Shown here piece by piece: positions 46,030 to 55,006 of a stretch of DNA of 64,000 nucleotides (position 1 is the stretch's first letter; each line of letters starts with the position of its first letter). A program made the translations under genes and the position numbers. The stretch lies in contig NZ_CP025085.1 of the NCBI RefSeq assembly GCF_002847015.1, positions 3,658,001 to 3,722,000 on the forward strand, given 5' to 3'. The notes below the pieces were generated by a model. The model did no database searches, was not told the DNA's origin, and was given only the letters and a program-made list of their open reading frames with translations. Origin of the DNA: Prodigiosinella confusarubida. Lineage in GTDB: Bacteria; Pseudomonadota; Gammaproteobacteria; Enterobacterales; Enterobacteriaceae.

Positions 46030-46929
46030 ATGTACTACATCACCGAAGGCTACGCGCCTTATCTGGAATATCAGACCTGGTATCGTATCTGCGGCAACCT
46101 TCACAATGGTATGACGCCGCTGGTCGTGGCACACGGCGGACCGGGATGCACCCACGACTATGTGGATGCCTTTCGTGATATTGCTAAAACCGGCCGGGCA
46201 GTCATTCATTACGACCAACTGGGTAATGGCCGCTCCACTCATCTTCCCGACCAACCCGCTGATTTCTGGCAGCCGTCACTGTTTCTGGCTGAACTGGATA
46301 CCCTGTTGTGTCATCTCGGTATTGAAAACAACTACGCGCTGCTCGGACAATCCTGGGGTGGCATGCTGGGTGCCGAACATGCCGTCACCAATCCGCCGGG
46401 TCTGAAAGCGCTGATCATCGCCAACTCGCCAGCCTCAATGGCCTTATGGTTGCAAGCCGCATCCCGTCTGCGTAGCGAATTGCCAGAGGAGGTGCAGGCC
46501 ACGCTACTGGCCCACGAATCTGCTGGTACGCTGGACAGCGACGAGTACAAAGCCGCCTCTCAAGTATTTTACCAGCGCCATGTGTGCCGCCTCGATCCCT
46601 GGCCAGACGACGTCAAGCGCACCTTTGACGCCATGGACCTCGACCCGACGGTCTATCACGCCATGAACGGCCCCACCGAGTTCCATGTCATCGGCAGTAT
46701 GAAAGAGTGGACGGTGATTGATCGCCTGTCCGCTATCGACGTCCCGGTACTGCTGATTTCTGGCTATTATGACGAAGCAGCACCGGAAGTGGTACAGCCT
46801 TTTGCGGATCACATCAAGGATGTGGAATGGGTGATTTTCGAACACTCCAGCCACATGCCGCACGTTGAAGAACGCGAAGCCTGCATGGCCAAAGTAGCGA
46901 CGTTTCTGCAACAAAAAACGCCCGCCTGA
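46030..46929 (+). CDS. pip: Proline iminopeptidase / peptidase family S33
   Basis: 299 residues, alpha/beta hydrolase of the proline iminopeptidase class, cytoplasmic. Oxyanion-region [11 protein letters not shown] near residue 37, YDQLGNGRS, nucleophile elbow [13 protein letters not shown] (Ser), acid in [10 protein letters not shown], and His in [11 protein letters not shown] are all present. It removes N-terminal proline or related residues from small peptides or amides. AAGGGAAACGTT precedes the start. Its location downstream of the plant-type LuxR solo repeats the conserved luxR-pip arrangement in which pip is the main regulated gene. It may process the signal or a plant peptide imported by the ABC transporter. 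Confidence 0.92.
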   Translation: MYYITEGYAPYLEYQTWYRICGNLHNGMTPLVVAHGGPGCTHDYVDAFRDIAKTGRAVIHYDQLGNGRSTHLPDQPADFWQPSLFLAELDTLLCHLGIENNYALLGQSWGGMLGAEHAVTNPPGLKALIIANSPASMALWLQAASRLRSELPEEVQATLLAHESAGTLDSDEYKAASQVFYQRHVCRLDPWPDDVKRTFDAMDLDPTVYHAMNGPTEFHVIGSMKEWTVIDRLSAIDVPVLLISGYYDEAAPEVVQPFADHIKDVEWVIFEHSSHMPHVEEREACMAKVATFLQQKTPA

Positions 46930-47037
46930 ACATTTCCCTCATTGGCAGAGATCATTTCAGACCGGCTTTTATCACCAGCCTGACGGGAGCCTGAAGCGGA
47001 ATCACAGTAATATGATGACGCTTCAGACTACGCGTCA

Positions 47038-49074
47038 TTACCCCGGGAAGGTCAGCGTGTTCCCAGGAGCCTCCCGATGGATATGCAGAAACTGCATATG
47101 ACGTTCGTACTGATCAAGAATGTCATTGATGATCTGCTCTTTACTGTAATCCATCAGATCATTGCCCTGAGTTCCTTCCATAAGATAGGTTTCCAACCGG
47201 TAATAATGAGATTTTCCTGAGCGCGCCCGATAGGTAAATGCCGGTATCGAATAGCGTTGCGGCCAGATCTGATACACAAAGTTCTCCTCATCACCCAGCC
47301 GGACCAGCAATTCCAGATGGTTCAGGCGTTCATCGTCCTGCGGCGGCAGTTCGTTGAATTCCACTTTCGCACCACGCAACGCCAACTCCCGGGCCACGTC
47401 CTGCATGGCCGGACGACAAACTGTATTCAACATCTCCTCGGTATGGGTAGTACCAGGATAATTCATCACCCGGGACAGACGCTGTTTCCAGTTCAGCACT
47501 TCATCGCCAGAAACCGGTATTGGTGCGAAGATTTGCTGCGACCCAGCTTTACGGTAATCCTCCACTTTCAATGATTTATATAAACCAACCATGACAAAAA
47601 ACATCACAAAACTGAACGGTAATCCCATTATCACCGTGGTGTTCTGCAAAGCGGTAATACCGTCGGTCATCAACATGCCCAACGTCAGCGAACCGATAGC
47701 CAAAGACCAGAAAATCCGTAGCCAGTTGGGTGCGTCATTATTGATGTCAGTCAGGCGAGAGGTGAAGTTCCCTAGCACCAGAGAACCCGAGTCCGCCGAG
47801 GTGACGTAAAATAGCAGACCGGTGATGGTTGCCACTGACGCGCTGAAGGTAAATCCGGGATATTGTGCCAGCAAGCTGTAAAAACCACGCTCCGGATACG
47901 CCATCACTTCTTTGGCAAAACCGATATTGCCATGCAGAACCTGATACAGCGCACTATTCCCGAAGATAGACAGCCACAGCAAGGTGAAGATAAACGGAAT
48001 AACCAGTGTTCCCGCCACGAACTGACGGATGGTCCGGCCTCGTGAGATACGTGCCAGGAACAAGCCGACAAACGGTGACCAGGCAACCCACCAGGCCCAG
48101 AAAAATAGCGTCCAGCTATTCATCCAGTCGGTCGGTCGATCAAAAGCAAAACTGTTTAGCGTCATCCCTAAAAAGCGATTGATGTAGTCACCCACATTGA
48201 GCACCAGTGCATTCAGCAGAAATGCCGTATCGCCCCAAAACAGCAGAAACAGAATCAGTCCCATAGACAGCAGCACGTTTAGCTCGGAGAGAAAGCGGAT
48301 ACCTTTGTTAACACCAGAGGTTGCCGAGACGGTCGCCATCACCACAGACAGCATAATCAATGCTGCTTGCGCCGTCAGGCCTTCCGGAATGTGGAACAGA
48401 ACATTGAGGCCGTAATTAAGCTGCACCACGCCGATCCCGAGTGTCGTGGCAATGCCAAAAATAGTACCGATGACGGCAGCGATGTCCACACTGTGACCAA
48501 TCGGGCCGTAAATACGCTTACCGAAAATCGGATAAAGCGCCGAGCGAATGGTCAGCGGCAAATTGTAGCGGTAACTAAAATACCCCAGGGCAATCCCCAT
48601 CAACGCGTACATTGCCCAACCAGTCAGCCCGTAGTGAAACAAGGTCCAGACCATCGCCTGACGCGCCGCTTCCAGGGTTTGTCCCTGGCCTTCCGGCGGC
48701 ATCATATATTGTGTTACCGGCTCGGCGACCGAAAAGAACATCAGATCGATACCGATGCCCGCGGCGAACAACATCGACGCCCAGCTTAACAGGCTGAACT
48801 CTGGCTTGGATTGTTCAGGCCCGAGTTTGATGGAACCATAACGCGAGGCCCCGATATAAATCACAAAGACGATATAGAGCGTGGCGGCCAGCAGATAGTA
48901 CCAGCCAAACGTAACCGACACCCAATTGAGAACAATACCGATCCATTTATTGGAAAGTACGGGATAAAAAATAGTCATTAACGTGAACGCGAGGATCAGT
49001 CCTGCGGACGTAAAAAACACCACCGGATTTATCGTATCCTTTTGCGGTTTTGTGTCGATGTCTGAAGTCGCCAT
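47038..49074 (-). CDS. betT: High-affinity choline transporter (BCCT family)
   Basis: 678 residues, with the long cytoplasmic C-terminal domain typical of osmoregulated BetT. Twelve membrane segments are expected. The BCCT signature is clear: FYPVLSNKWIGIVLNWVSVTFGWYYLL, GIGIDLMFFSVAEP, and TLFFWAWWVAWSPFVGLFLARISRGRTIR. It imports choline, the precursor of glycine betaine, under high osmolarity. It is divergent from betI-betB-betA across an intergenic region containing a perfect BetI-type operator, so it is presumably derepressed by choline together with them. Confidence 0.95.
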   Translation of the reverse strand: MATSDIDTKPQKDTINPVVFFTSAGLILAFTLMTIFYPVLSNKWIGIVLNWVSVTFGWYYLLAATLYIVFVIYIGASRYGSIKLGPEQSKPEFSLLSWASMLFAAGIGIDLMFFSVAEPVTQYMMPPEGQGQTLEAARQAMVWTLFHYGLTGWAMYALMGIALGYFSYRYNLPLTIRSALYPIFGKRIYGPIGHSVDIAAVIGTIFGIATTLGIGVVQLNYGLNVLFHIPEGLTAQAALIMLSVVMATVSATSGVNKGIRFLSELNVLLSMGLILFLLFWGDTAFLLNALVLNVGDYINRFLGMTLNSFAFDRPTDWMNSWTLFFWAWWVAWSPFVGLFLARISRGRTIRQFVAGTLVIPFIFTLLWLSIFGNSALYQVLHGNIGFAKEVMAYPERGFYSLLAQYPGFTFSASVATITGLLFYVTSADSGSLVLGNFTSRLTDINNDAPNWLRIFWSLAIGSLTLGMLMTDGITALQNTTVIMGLPFSFVMFFVMVGLYKSLKVEDYRKAGSQQIFAPIPVSGDEVLNWKQRLSRVMNYPGTTHTEEMLNTVCRPAMQDVARELALRGAKVEFNELPPQDDERLNHLELLVRLGDEENFVYQIWPQRYSIPAFTYRARSGKSHYYRLETYLMEGTQGNDLMDYSKEQIINDILDQYERHMQFLHIHREAPGNTLTFPG

Positions 49075-49233
49075 CGTTTCCCCTGCATAGGTTTAAAGTT
49101 AAAGCTCCAGAGTGAGTTGGGTAAGCGTGCCTTAGCGCATATCAAGATGAAGTAAGCCAATGACACCAGGCTAACCACGGGAGATCCGCTGAGTACACTT
49201 GCCTTCCTCCACTCGTTACGAACCCAAAAAAAT

Positions 49234-49259
49234 CATTAATTCTCTGTAGAGAATTAATG
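49234..49259. promoter_or_regulatory. Second palindrome in the bet intergenic region
   Basis: CATTAATTCTC and GAGAATTAATG are exact inverted 11-base arms around TGTA. It lies 160 bases upstream of betT. It could be an operator for another regulator or an RNA hairpin in the betT leader; no T-run follows. Confidence 0.55.
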
Positions 49260-49328
49260 CCTGAAATTCAACAATCACCGACCACAAATCATACAATTTA
49301 TTAACGCGGCGGTAATAAAATATATTCA

Positions 49329-49354
49329 TTTTTGATTGAACGTTCAATCAAAAA
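49329..49354. promoter_or_regulatory. BetI operator
   Basis: A perfect 26-bp palindrome; the 20-base core is TTGATTGAACGTTCAATCAA, flanked by TTT and AAA. BetI of E. coli binds an ATTGAACGTTCAAT-type palindrome in the betT-betI intergenic region, and the position here is the same, between the divergent promoters. Choline relieves repression. Confidence 0.88.
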
Positions 49355-49446
49355 AAAGTTTAATGGACATAATCGAAGACAGACGGTCCATCAGAAGACC
49401 GCTTTTCTGATGGCATTTATTGATTGGATTGATGGGAGTCAAACCC

Positions 49447-50034
49447 GTGCCCAAAGTAGGAATGCAGCCGATAAGACGGCAGCAATTGATTGAGGCGACA
49501 CTGGCCGCAGTGAACGAAGTAGGAATGCACGATGCGTCGATTTCACAGATTGCACGTCGGGCTGGCGTATCTAATGGCATTATCAGTCACTACTTCCGTG
49601 ACAAGAATGGCCTGTTGGAAGCGACCATGCGTTACTTGTTAAGTCGCCTTGGCGAGGCTGTCACACAACGGCTTGCCGCGTTGAACGACAACGATCCACG
49701 TACCCGTTTGCGAGCCATTATCGAAGGCAATTTCGATGAAAGCCAAACCAACAGCGCCGCCATGAAGACCTGGCTGGCATTCTGGGCCAGCAGTATGCAT
49801 AGCCCTCAGCTCTATCGGCTACAACGGGTCAATAATCGCCGACTTTACTCAAATTTATGCACCGAATTCAGGCGTTGTCTGCCTCGCGATCATGCGCGAC
49901 TGGCCGCCAAGGGAATGGCGGGCCTGATTGATGGATTATGGTTACGCAGCGCATTGAGTGAGCAAACCTTTAACCGCGATGAAGCCCTGCTGATCACCCA
50001 TCAGTTTATTGAGCAGCAACTGAATGGCGTTTAA
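49447..50034 (+). CDS. betI: TetR-type choline-responsive repressor BetI (GTG start)
   Basis: 195 residues from GTG 49447, giving the standard BetI N-terminus ([22 protein letters not shown]), with GGGAG eight bases upstream. The frame can be extended to ATG codons at 49420 or 49432, but these have no family match and 49432 overlaps the ribosome site. The HTH is [30 protein letters not shown]. It represses betT and betIBA until choline is present. First gene of the betI-betB-betA operon. Confidence 0.94.
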   Translation: MPKVGMQPIRRQQLIEATLAAVNEVGMHDASISQIARRAGVSNGIISHYFRDKNGLLEATMRYLLSRLGEAVTQRLAALNDNDPRTRLRAIIEGNFDESQTNSAAMKTWLAFWASSMHSPQLYRLQRVNNRRLYSNLCTEFRRCLPRDHARLAAKGMAGLIDGLWLRSALSEQTFNRDEALLITHQFIEQQLNGV

Positions 50035-50060
50035 TCGCCACGAAAAAGACTGGAGAAACC

Positions 50061-51533
50061 ATGTCCCGCTACGGCTTACAAAAACTCTATATCAACGGTG
50101 CCTATACCGACAGCACCCGTGATGACACTTTCGATGCCATAAACCCGGCCAACGGCGAAATCATTGCGCAAATTCAGGCCACCAGCGCAGCGGATGTTGA
50201 CAACGCAGTGGCCGCCGCCGAGCACGGGCAGAAAATATGGGCAGCGATGACCGCCATGCAGCGTTCGCGCATCCTGCGACGGGCGGTGGATATCCTGCGC
50301 GTACGCAACGATGAACTGGCGGCGATAGAAACTGCCGACACCGGTAAACCCCTGTCCGAAACCCAGACGGTCGACATTGTGACCGGCGCTGATGTGCTGG
50401 AATATTACGCCGGGCTGATCCCGGCGCTGGAGGGACGGCAGATCCCACTGCGTGACAGCGCGTTTGTCTACACCCGCCATGAGCCACTCGGCATTGTCGC
50501 CGGTATCGGCGCATGGAACTACCCTATCCAGATAGCCTTATGGAAATCGGCCCCGGCGTTGGCGGCAGGCAACGCGATGATCTTTAAACCGAGCGAAGTC
50601 ACATCGCTGACCGCCCTCAAACTGGCGGAAATTTATACCGAGGCCGGCTTGCCGGATGGCGTGTTCAACGTATTGACCGGTAGCGGTCAAGAGGTGGGAC
50701 AATGGCTGACCGGACATCCGGGTATTGCCAAGGTGTCTTTCACCGGCGGCGTCGTCAGTGGCAAAAAGGTGATGGCCAATGCAGCAGGTTCAACGCTAAA
50801 AGAGGTCACCATGGAGTTGGGGGGAAAATCCCCGCTGATTATTTTCGACGACGCGGATCTCGATAAAGCCGCAGATATCGCCATGATGGCCAACTTCTAC
50901 AGCTCAGGACAAGTTTGTACCAATGGAACACGGGTGTTTGTGCCGCAATTATTGCTGCGCGCCTTTGAGCAGAAAATTGTTGAACGCGTGAACCGCATCC
51001 GTATTGGCGATCCTGCCGATCCGCACGTCAACTTTGGCCCATTGGTCAGTTTTCAACACCGGGATGCGGTGATGCGCTATATAAATAGTGGTAAACGCGA
51101 AGGTGCCACGTTGCTGACCGGCGGACATTGTTTGACGGAAGGCCCGCTGGCACAGGGCGCGTATGTCGCACCGACCGTATTTACCGACTGCCGTGATGAG
51201 ATGCAGATCGTGCGTGAAGAAATATTCGGGCCGGTGATGAGCATTCTTGGCTATCAGCATGAAGATGAAGTTATCCACCGTGCCAATGCAACGGAATACG
51301 GCCTGGCAGCGGGACTGATCACCCAGGATATCAGCCGGGCACATCGCGTTATTCATCAGCTTCAGGCGGGTATCTGCTGGATCAACACCTGGGGAGAATC
51401 CCCGGCGGAGATGCCGGTTGGGGGTTACAAACAGTCTGGCGTGGGACGTGAAAACGGGATCAGTACGCTGGAACACTACACACAAATCAAATCGGTACAG
51501 ATTGAGTTGGGTAATTTCAGCTCGGTTTTCTAA
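50061..51533 (+). CDS. betB: Betaine aldehyde dehydrogenase
   Basis: 490 residues. Oxidises betaine aldehyde to glycine betaine with NAD(P)+. The ALDH motifs are intact: [34 protein letters not shown], catalytic Glu in [12 protein letters not shown], catalytic Cys in [15 protein letters not shown], and the C-terminal [19 protein letters not shown]. It follows betI by 26 bases and has its own GGAGA ribosome site. The cytoplasmic product is the osmoprotectant made from imported choline. Confidence 0.97.
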   Translation: MSRYGLQKLYINGAYTDSTRDDTFDAINPANGEIIAQIQATSAADVDNAVAAAEHGQKIWAAMTAMQRSRILRRAVDILRVRNDELAAIETADTGKPLSETQTVDIVTGADVLEYYAGLIPALEGRQIPLRDSAFVYTRHEPLGIVAGIGAWNYPIQIALWKSAPALAAGNAMIFKPSEVTSLTALKLAEIYTEAGLPDGVFNVLTGSGQEVGQWLTGHPGIAKVSFTGGVVSGKKVMANAAGSTLKEVTMELGGKSPLIIFDDADLDKAADIAMMANFYSSGQVCTNGTRVFVPQLLLRAFEQKIVERVNRIRIGDPADPHVNFGPLVSFQHRDAVMRYINSGKREGATLLTGGHCLTEGPLAQGAYVAPTVFTDCRDEMQIVREEIFGPVMSILGYQHEDEVIHRANATEYGLAAGLITQDISRAHRVIHQLQAGICWINTWGESPAEMPVGGYKQSGVGRENGISTLEHYTQIKSVQIELGNFSSVF

Positions 51534-51557
51534 TCCATAAACAGGAGGGAATATCCG

Positions 51558-53243
51558 ATGGAATACGACTACATCATTATTGGTGCTGGTTCGGCCGGCA
51601 ACGTGCTGGCAACCCGTTTGACGGAAGATCCGACCATAACGGTGTTGCTACTGGAAGCTGGCGGGCCAGACTATCGGCTGGATTTCCGCACCCAGATGCC
51701 AGCGGCACTGGCTTTCCCGTTACAGGGGAAACGCTATAACTGGGCTTATGAAACTGACCCGGAACCGCACATGAACAACCGTCGCATGGAGTGTGGGCGC
51801 GGTAAAGGGTTGGGCGGATCATCATTGATCAACGGTATGTGTTACATCCGTGGCAATGCGCTGGATTTTGATAACTGGGCCACACTTCCCGGCCTGGAGG
51901 ACTGGAGTTATCTTGATTGCCTACCTTATTTCCGCAAAGCGGAAACCCGTGACTGCGGCCCGGATGATTTTCACGGTAGCGATGGACCGGTGAGTGTCAC
52001 CACACCGAAGGACGGCAACAATCCACTGTTCCATGCGATGGTGGAAGCCGGGGTTCAGGCGGGTTATCCGCGCACCGACGATCTCAATGGTTATCAGCAG
52101 GAGGGCTTCGGTCCAATGGATCGTACCGTGACGCCGCAAGGGCGTCGGGCCAGCACTGCCAGAGGTTATCTGGATCAAGCCCGTCAGCGTAAAAACCTGA
52201 CCATCATCACCCACGCACTGACCGAGCGGATTTTATTTGATGGCAAGCGTGCCGTCGGTGTCAGCTATTTCAGAGGTGATGAACGCCGTGCCAGAAATGC
52301 CTGTGCCCGCCGGGAAGTTTTGCTGTGTGCTGGTGCCATCGCCTCGCCGCAAATCCTGCAACGCTCCGGGGTGGGGCCAGTTGAACTGCTCAACCGGCTG
52401 GATATTCCGCTGATACACGATCTACCCGGGGTCGGCGAGAACCTGCAAGATCATCTGGAGATGTACCTGCAATATAGCTGTAAACAACCCATATCGCTCT
52501 ATCCGGCGTTGCAGTGGTTCAATCAGCCACAGATAGGCGTGGAATGGTTACTAAAAGGCACCGGTGTGGGTGCCAGCAATCAGTTCGAGGCGGGCGGATT
52601 TATTCGTAGCAGCAAGGTATTTGACTGGCCGAATATCCAGTATCATTTTCTACCGGTAGCCATTAACTACAACGGCAGTAATGCGGTGAAAGAGCATGGT
52701 TTTCAGGCACATGTCGGTTCAATGCGTTCACCAAGCCGTGGTCGTGTGCAGGTCAGGTCAAAGGATCCGCGCCGGCATCCGAGTATCCTGTTTAACTACA
52801 TGTCGACAGAACAGGACTGGCAGGAGTTTCGTGACGCGATCCGCATTACCCGCCAAATCATGGCGCAACCGGCATTGGATCCCTATCGTGGACGGGAAAT
52901 CAGCCCCGGTGAACAGGTACAAAGTGATGAAGAGCTGGATGCCTTTATCCGCGAACATGCCGAAACGGCATTCCACCCGTCATGCTCATGCAAGATGGGT
53001 AGCGATAAGATGGCGGTGGTGGACGGTCAGGGACGCGTGCATGGTATTCAAGGGCTGCGGGTTGTCGATGCGTCCATCATGCCACAAATCATTACCGGCA
53101 ATCTTAACGCCACCACCATCATGATGGCCGAAAAGATAGCCGATCGCATACGAGGTCATCAGCCGCTGGCGAAAAGCACGGCCAACTATTTCGTCGCCGG
53201 AGATACGCCGGCCAGAACAGCACCGGTTAGAGAAATTGCCTGA
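51558..53243 (+). CDS. betA: Choline dehydrogenase (GMC flavoprotein)
   Basis: 561 residues. FAD-linked, membrane-associated oxidation of choline to betaine aldehyde. The FAD-binding [20 protein letters not shown] lies at the N-terminus. The GMC signatures [20 protein letters not shown] and [16 protein letters not shown] are present, as are the catalytic His in [10 protein letters not shown] and the C-terminal [35 protein letters not shown] precedes ATG. Third gene of the operon. A complex repeat region follows. Confidence 0.97.
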   Translation: MEYDYIIIGAGSAGNVLATRLTEDPTITVLLLEAGGPDYRLDFRTQMPAALAFPLQGKRYNWAYETDPEPHMNNRRMECGRGKGLGGSSLINGMCYIRGNALDFDNWATLPGLEDWSYLDCLPYFRKAETRDCGPDDFHGSDGPVSVTTPKDGNNPLFHAMVEAGVQAGYPRTDDLNGYQQEGFGPMDRTVTPQGRRASTARGYLDQARQRKNLTIITHALTERILFDGKRAVGVSYFRGDERRARNACARREVLLCAGAIASPQILQRSGVGPVELLNRLDIPLIHDLPGVGENLQDHLEMYLQYSCKQPISLYPALQWFNQPQIGVEWLLKGTGVGASNQFEAGGFIRSSKVFDWPNIQYHFLPVAINYNGSNAVKEHGFQAHVGSMRSPSRGRVQVRSKDPRRHPSILFNYMSTEQDWQEFRDAIRITRQIMAQPALDPYRGREISPGEQVQSDEELDAFIREHAETAFHPSCSCKMGSDKMAVVDGQGRVHGIQGLRVVDASIMPQIITGNLNATTIMMAEKIADRIRGHQPLAKSTANYFVAGDTPARTAPVREIA

Positions 53244-53305
53244 CAGATTCTGATTTCGCCCACTCAGGCCGCTTTCGGACAAGAGTTGAAAGCAAACAGT
53301 AAAAA

Positions 53306-53530
53306 GTCCCATTGCATAACAATGGGACTGAGTTTGATGACAACGTCTGTATGGCGGCGATAATGAGAAGATCGTAAAGACGCTGCAAGTCCCTCCCTGT
53401 AAGCTCAAGCCGCGCCATCCCTGGCGCGGATGCTTTACTCTTCTTTCTCATTATCGCCGTTCTGACGCTATACATGATGTTGTCGACGGTCTGAATCCCA
53501 TTGCATAACAATGGGACTTCAGTTTGATGA
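53306..53530. repeat. MITE-like nested repeat after betA
   Basis: Two direct copies of CCCATTGCATAACAATGGGA followed by CT and AGTTTGATGA lie at 53308-53340 and 53497-53530; each is itself a hairpin. Between them are inverted copies of GGCGATAATGAGAA (53356-53369 / 53445-53458), with weaker inverted similarity extending outward (GACAACRTC..TGTAT), around a central hairpin CCGCGCCA/TGGCGCGG. The organisation resembles a miniature inverted-repeat element in the convergent betA/potE intergenic region. It may also terminate both transcripts. Confidence 0.7.
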
Positions 53531-53599
53531 TAACCGTTCTGGTTCTGACCCCTTCCCTTGCCAGGGGAAGGACGTTATTAACGACAGAGAGAGGGTCGT

Positions 53600-54928
53600 T
53601 TAACGCGTTCCTTCCGACATCCGCTTCGATGCCATAAACCGTGCAGAAACCAACCCGTACAGCGTCCAGCCGAGGAACGTCACAATCGCGCCCCACATCA
53701 TCGCATCTGAACCGGAACTGTACAGTGCATAAAAACTGTACAAAGCACCGATAAAGGCAATCACATTAGCGATGCGCGCTTTACCCGCCTCAATACCAGA
53801 CATTTTCTGAATCACCAGTAACGCTGCCATCGACAGAATATACGGAATGATATTCGTCACCACCGCCAGATTAACCAGTACATCAAACTGTTTACTCAGC
53901 GACGGACTAATTGTCATCAATGACATAGCACTTTGCAGGATAACAATGACCAGCATGCCTTTAACCGGCGCATCCGCTTTGGAGACTTTTGAGAAAATCC
54001 TGGGGAAAAAACCGGCATCGGCAGAAGACTTAAACACCTGAGCAATAGTGAACTGCCAACCCAGCAGAGAGCCCACACAGGACATCACCATTAATGCCAT
54101 GATGATTTTACCCACTGTCGGATTAAACATATGGGCAAACGCCAGACCAAATGGTGCATTGGAATTGGCCAACTCCATGTTAGGCACAATCCCGGCGATA
54201 ACATTGGTTGAGATAATATAAATGACTGCCGCGCTTAATGTCCCGCCCAATACTGCGATAGGGACGTTACGTTCAGGGTTTTCCACAGTTTCGGTGTTGG
54301 CGCAAGCGGATTCTAACCCCAGGAATGCCCACAATGTCATGGAGATAGACGACCCGATAGCTTCAAACGTTGGCACATGATGCGGATTCCAGGACGAAAC
54401 ATAGGCGTCACTGCTGAACCAGAACCAACCGAACAGGGATATTCCTACTACCGGGATAATTACCCCCCACACGGTGATACTACTAAGTTGCCCGGTAATC
54501 CGTGCGCCACCGAAGTTGGCGACAGTGGCCAACCATAGCACGCCGATGGTCGCGATACAGATACCAAACGGCGACAACGACGTATCCAGCAATTCGATGC
54601 CATAACCGACCGCCGAAATCGCGATGGCAATGTTGGCGATCAGCAAAGAAACCCCGTAAGTGTAATTTGCCATAAAATTACCGGGCTTGCCGAAGGTATA
54701 TTCAGCGTATCCACCCATTCCTCCGGGCTTACGACTTAGCATGCCACATTTGGCAAAAGCGAAAGCCAGTGCCATTGAACCAACCGCGGTTACCAGCCAG
54801 GATATAATGGATATCGTCCCTACTTCGGCTAATTTGGTGGGAAGCATAATAATACCTGACCCCATCATATTTACGGTCGTCAAAATCGTGAGCGAGACTA
54901 CGCCCATTTTATTATTGGACTTACTCAT
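53600..54928 (-). CDS. potE: Putrescine:ornithine antiporter
   Basis: 442 residues from ATG 54928; a longer frame from 54997 lacks homology. It is an APC-family permease very close to E. coli PotE along its whole length: KMGVVSLTILTTVNMMGSGI, MLPTKLAEVGTISIISWLVT, GLESACANTETVENPERNVP. Twelve membrane segments. It exchanges external ornithine for internal putrescine, exporting the product of SpeF and consuming protons in net terms with it, an acid-resistance cycle. It follows speF by 78 bases on the same strand, the standard speF-potE operon. Confidence 0.96.
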   Translation of the reverse strand: MSKSNNKMGVVSLTILTTVNMMGSGIIMLPTKLAEVGTISIISWLVTAVGSMALAFAFAKCGMLSRKPGGMGGYAEYTFGKPGNFMANYTYGVSLLIANIAIAISAVGYGIELLDTSLSPFGICIATIGVLWLATVANFGGARITGQLSSITVWGVIIPVVGISLFGWFWFSSDAYVSSWNPHHVPTFEAIGSSISMTLWAFLGLESACANTETVENPERNVPIAVLGGTLSAAVIYIISTNVIAGIVPNMELANSNAPFGLAFAHMFNPTVGKIIMALMVMSCVGSLLGWQFTIAQVFKSSADAGFFPRIFSKVSKADAPVKGMLVIVILQSAMSLMTISPSLSKQFDVLVNLAVVTNIIPYILSMAALLVIQKMSGIEAGKARIANVIAFIGALYSFYALYSSGSDAMMWGAIVTFLGWTLYGLVSARFMASKRMSEGTR

Positions 54929-55006
54929 AGTTAATCTCTCTTTCTGTTTTCCCTGGTGATAATGTATTACTGACACAGGGTATTTCAGTAAATTCACTGG
55001 TATTAA

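Noticed and set aside
45173..46929. Classical acyl-homoserine-lactone quorum sensing
   Set aside because: No luxI-type synthase is present, and two invariant AHL-pocket residues are replaced by those typical of plant-responsive LuxR solos.
53227..53696. Minus-strand open frames in the betA-potE spacer
   Set aside because: They consist of the repeated hairpin sequence and antisense betA/potE, so the frames are accidental.
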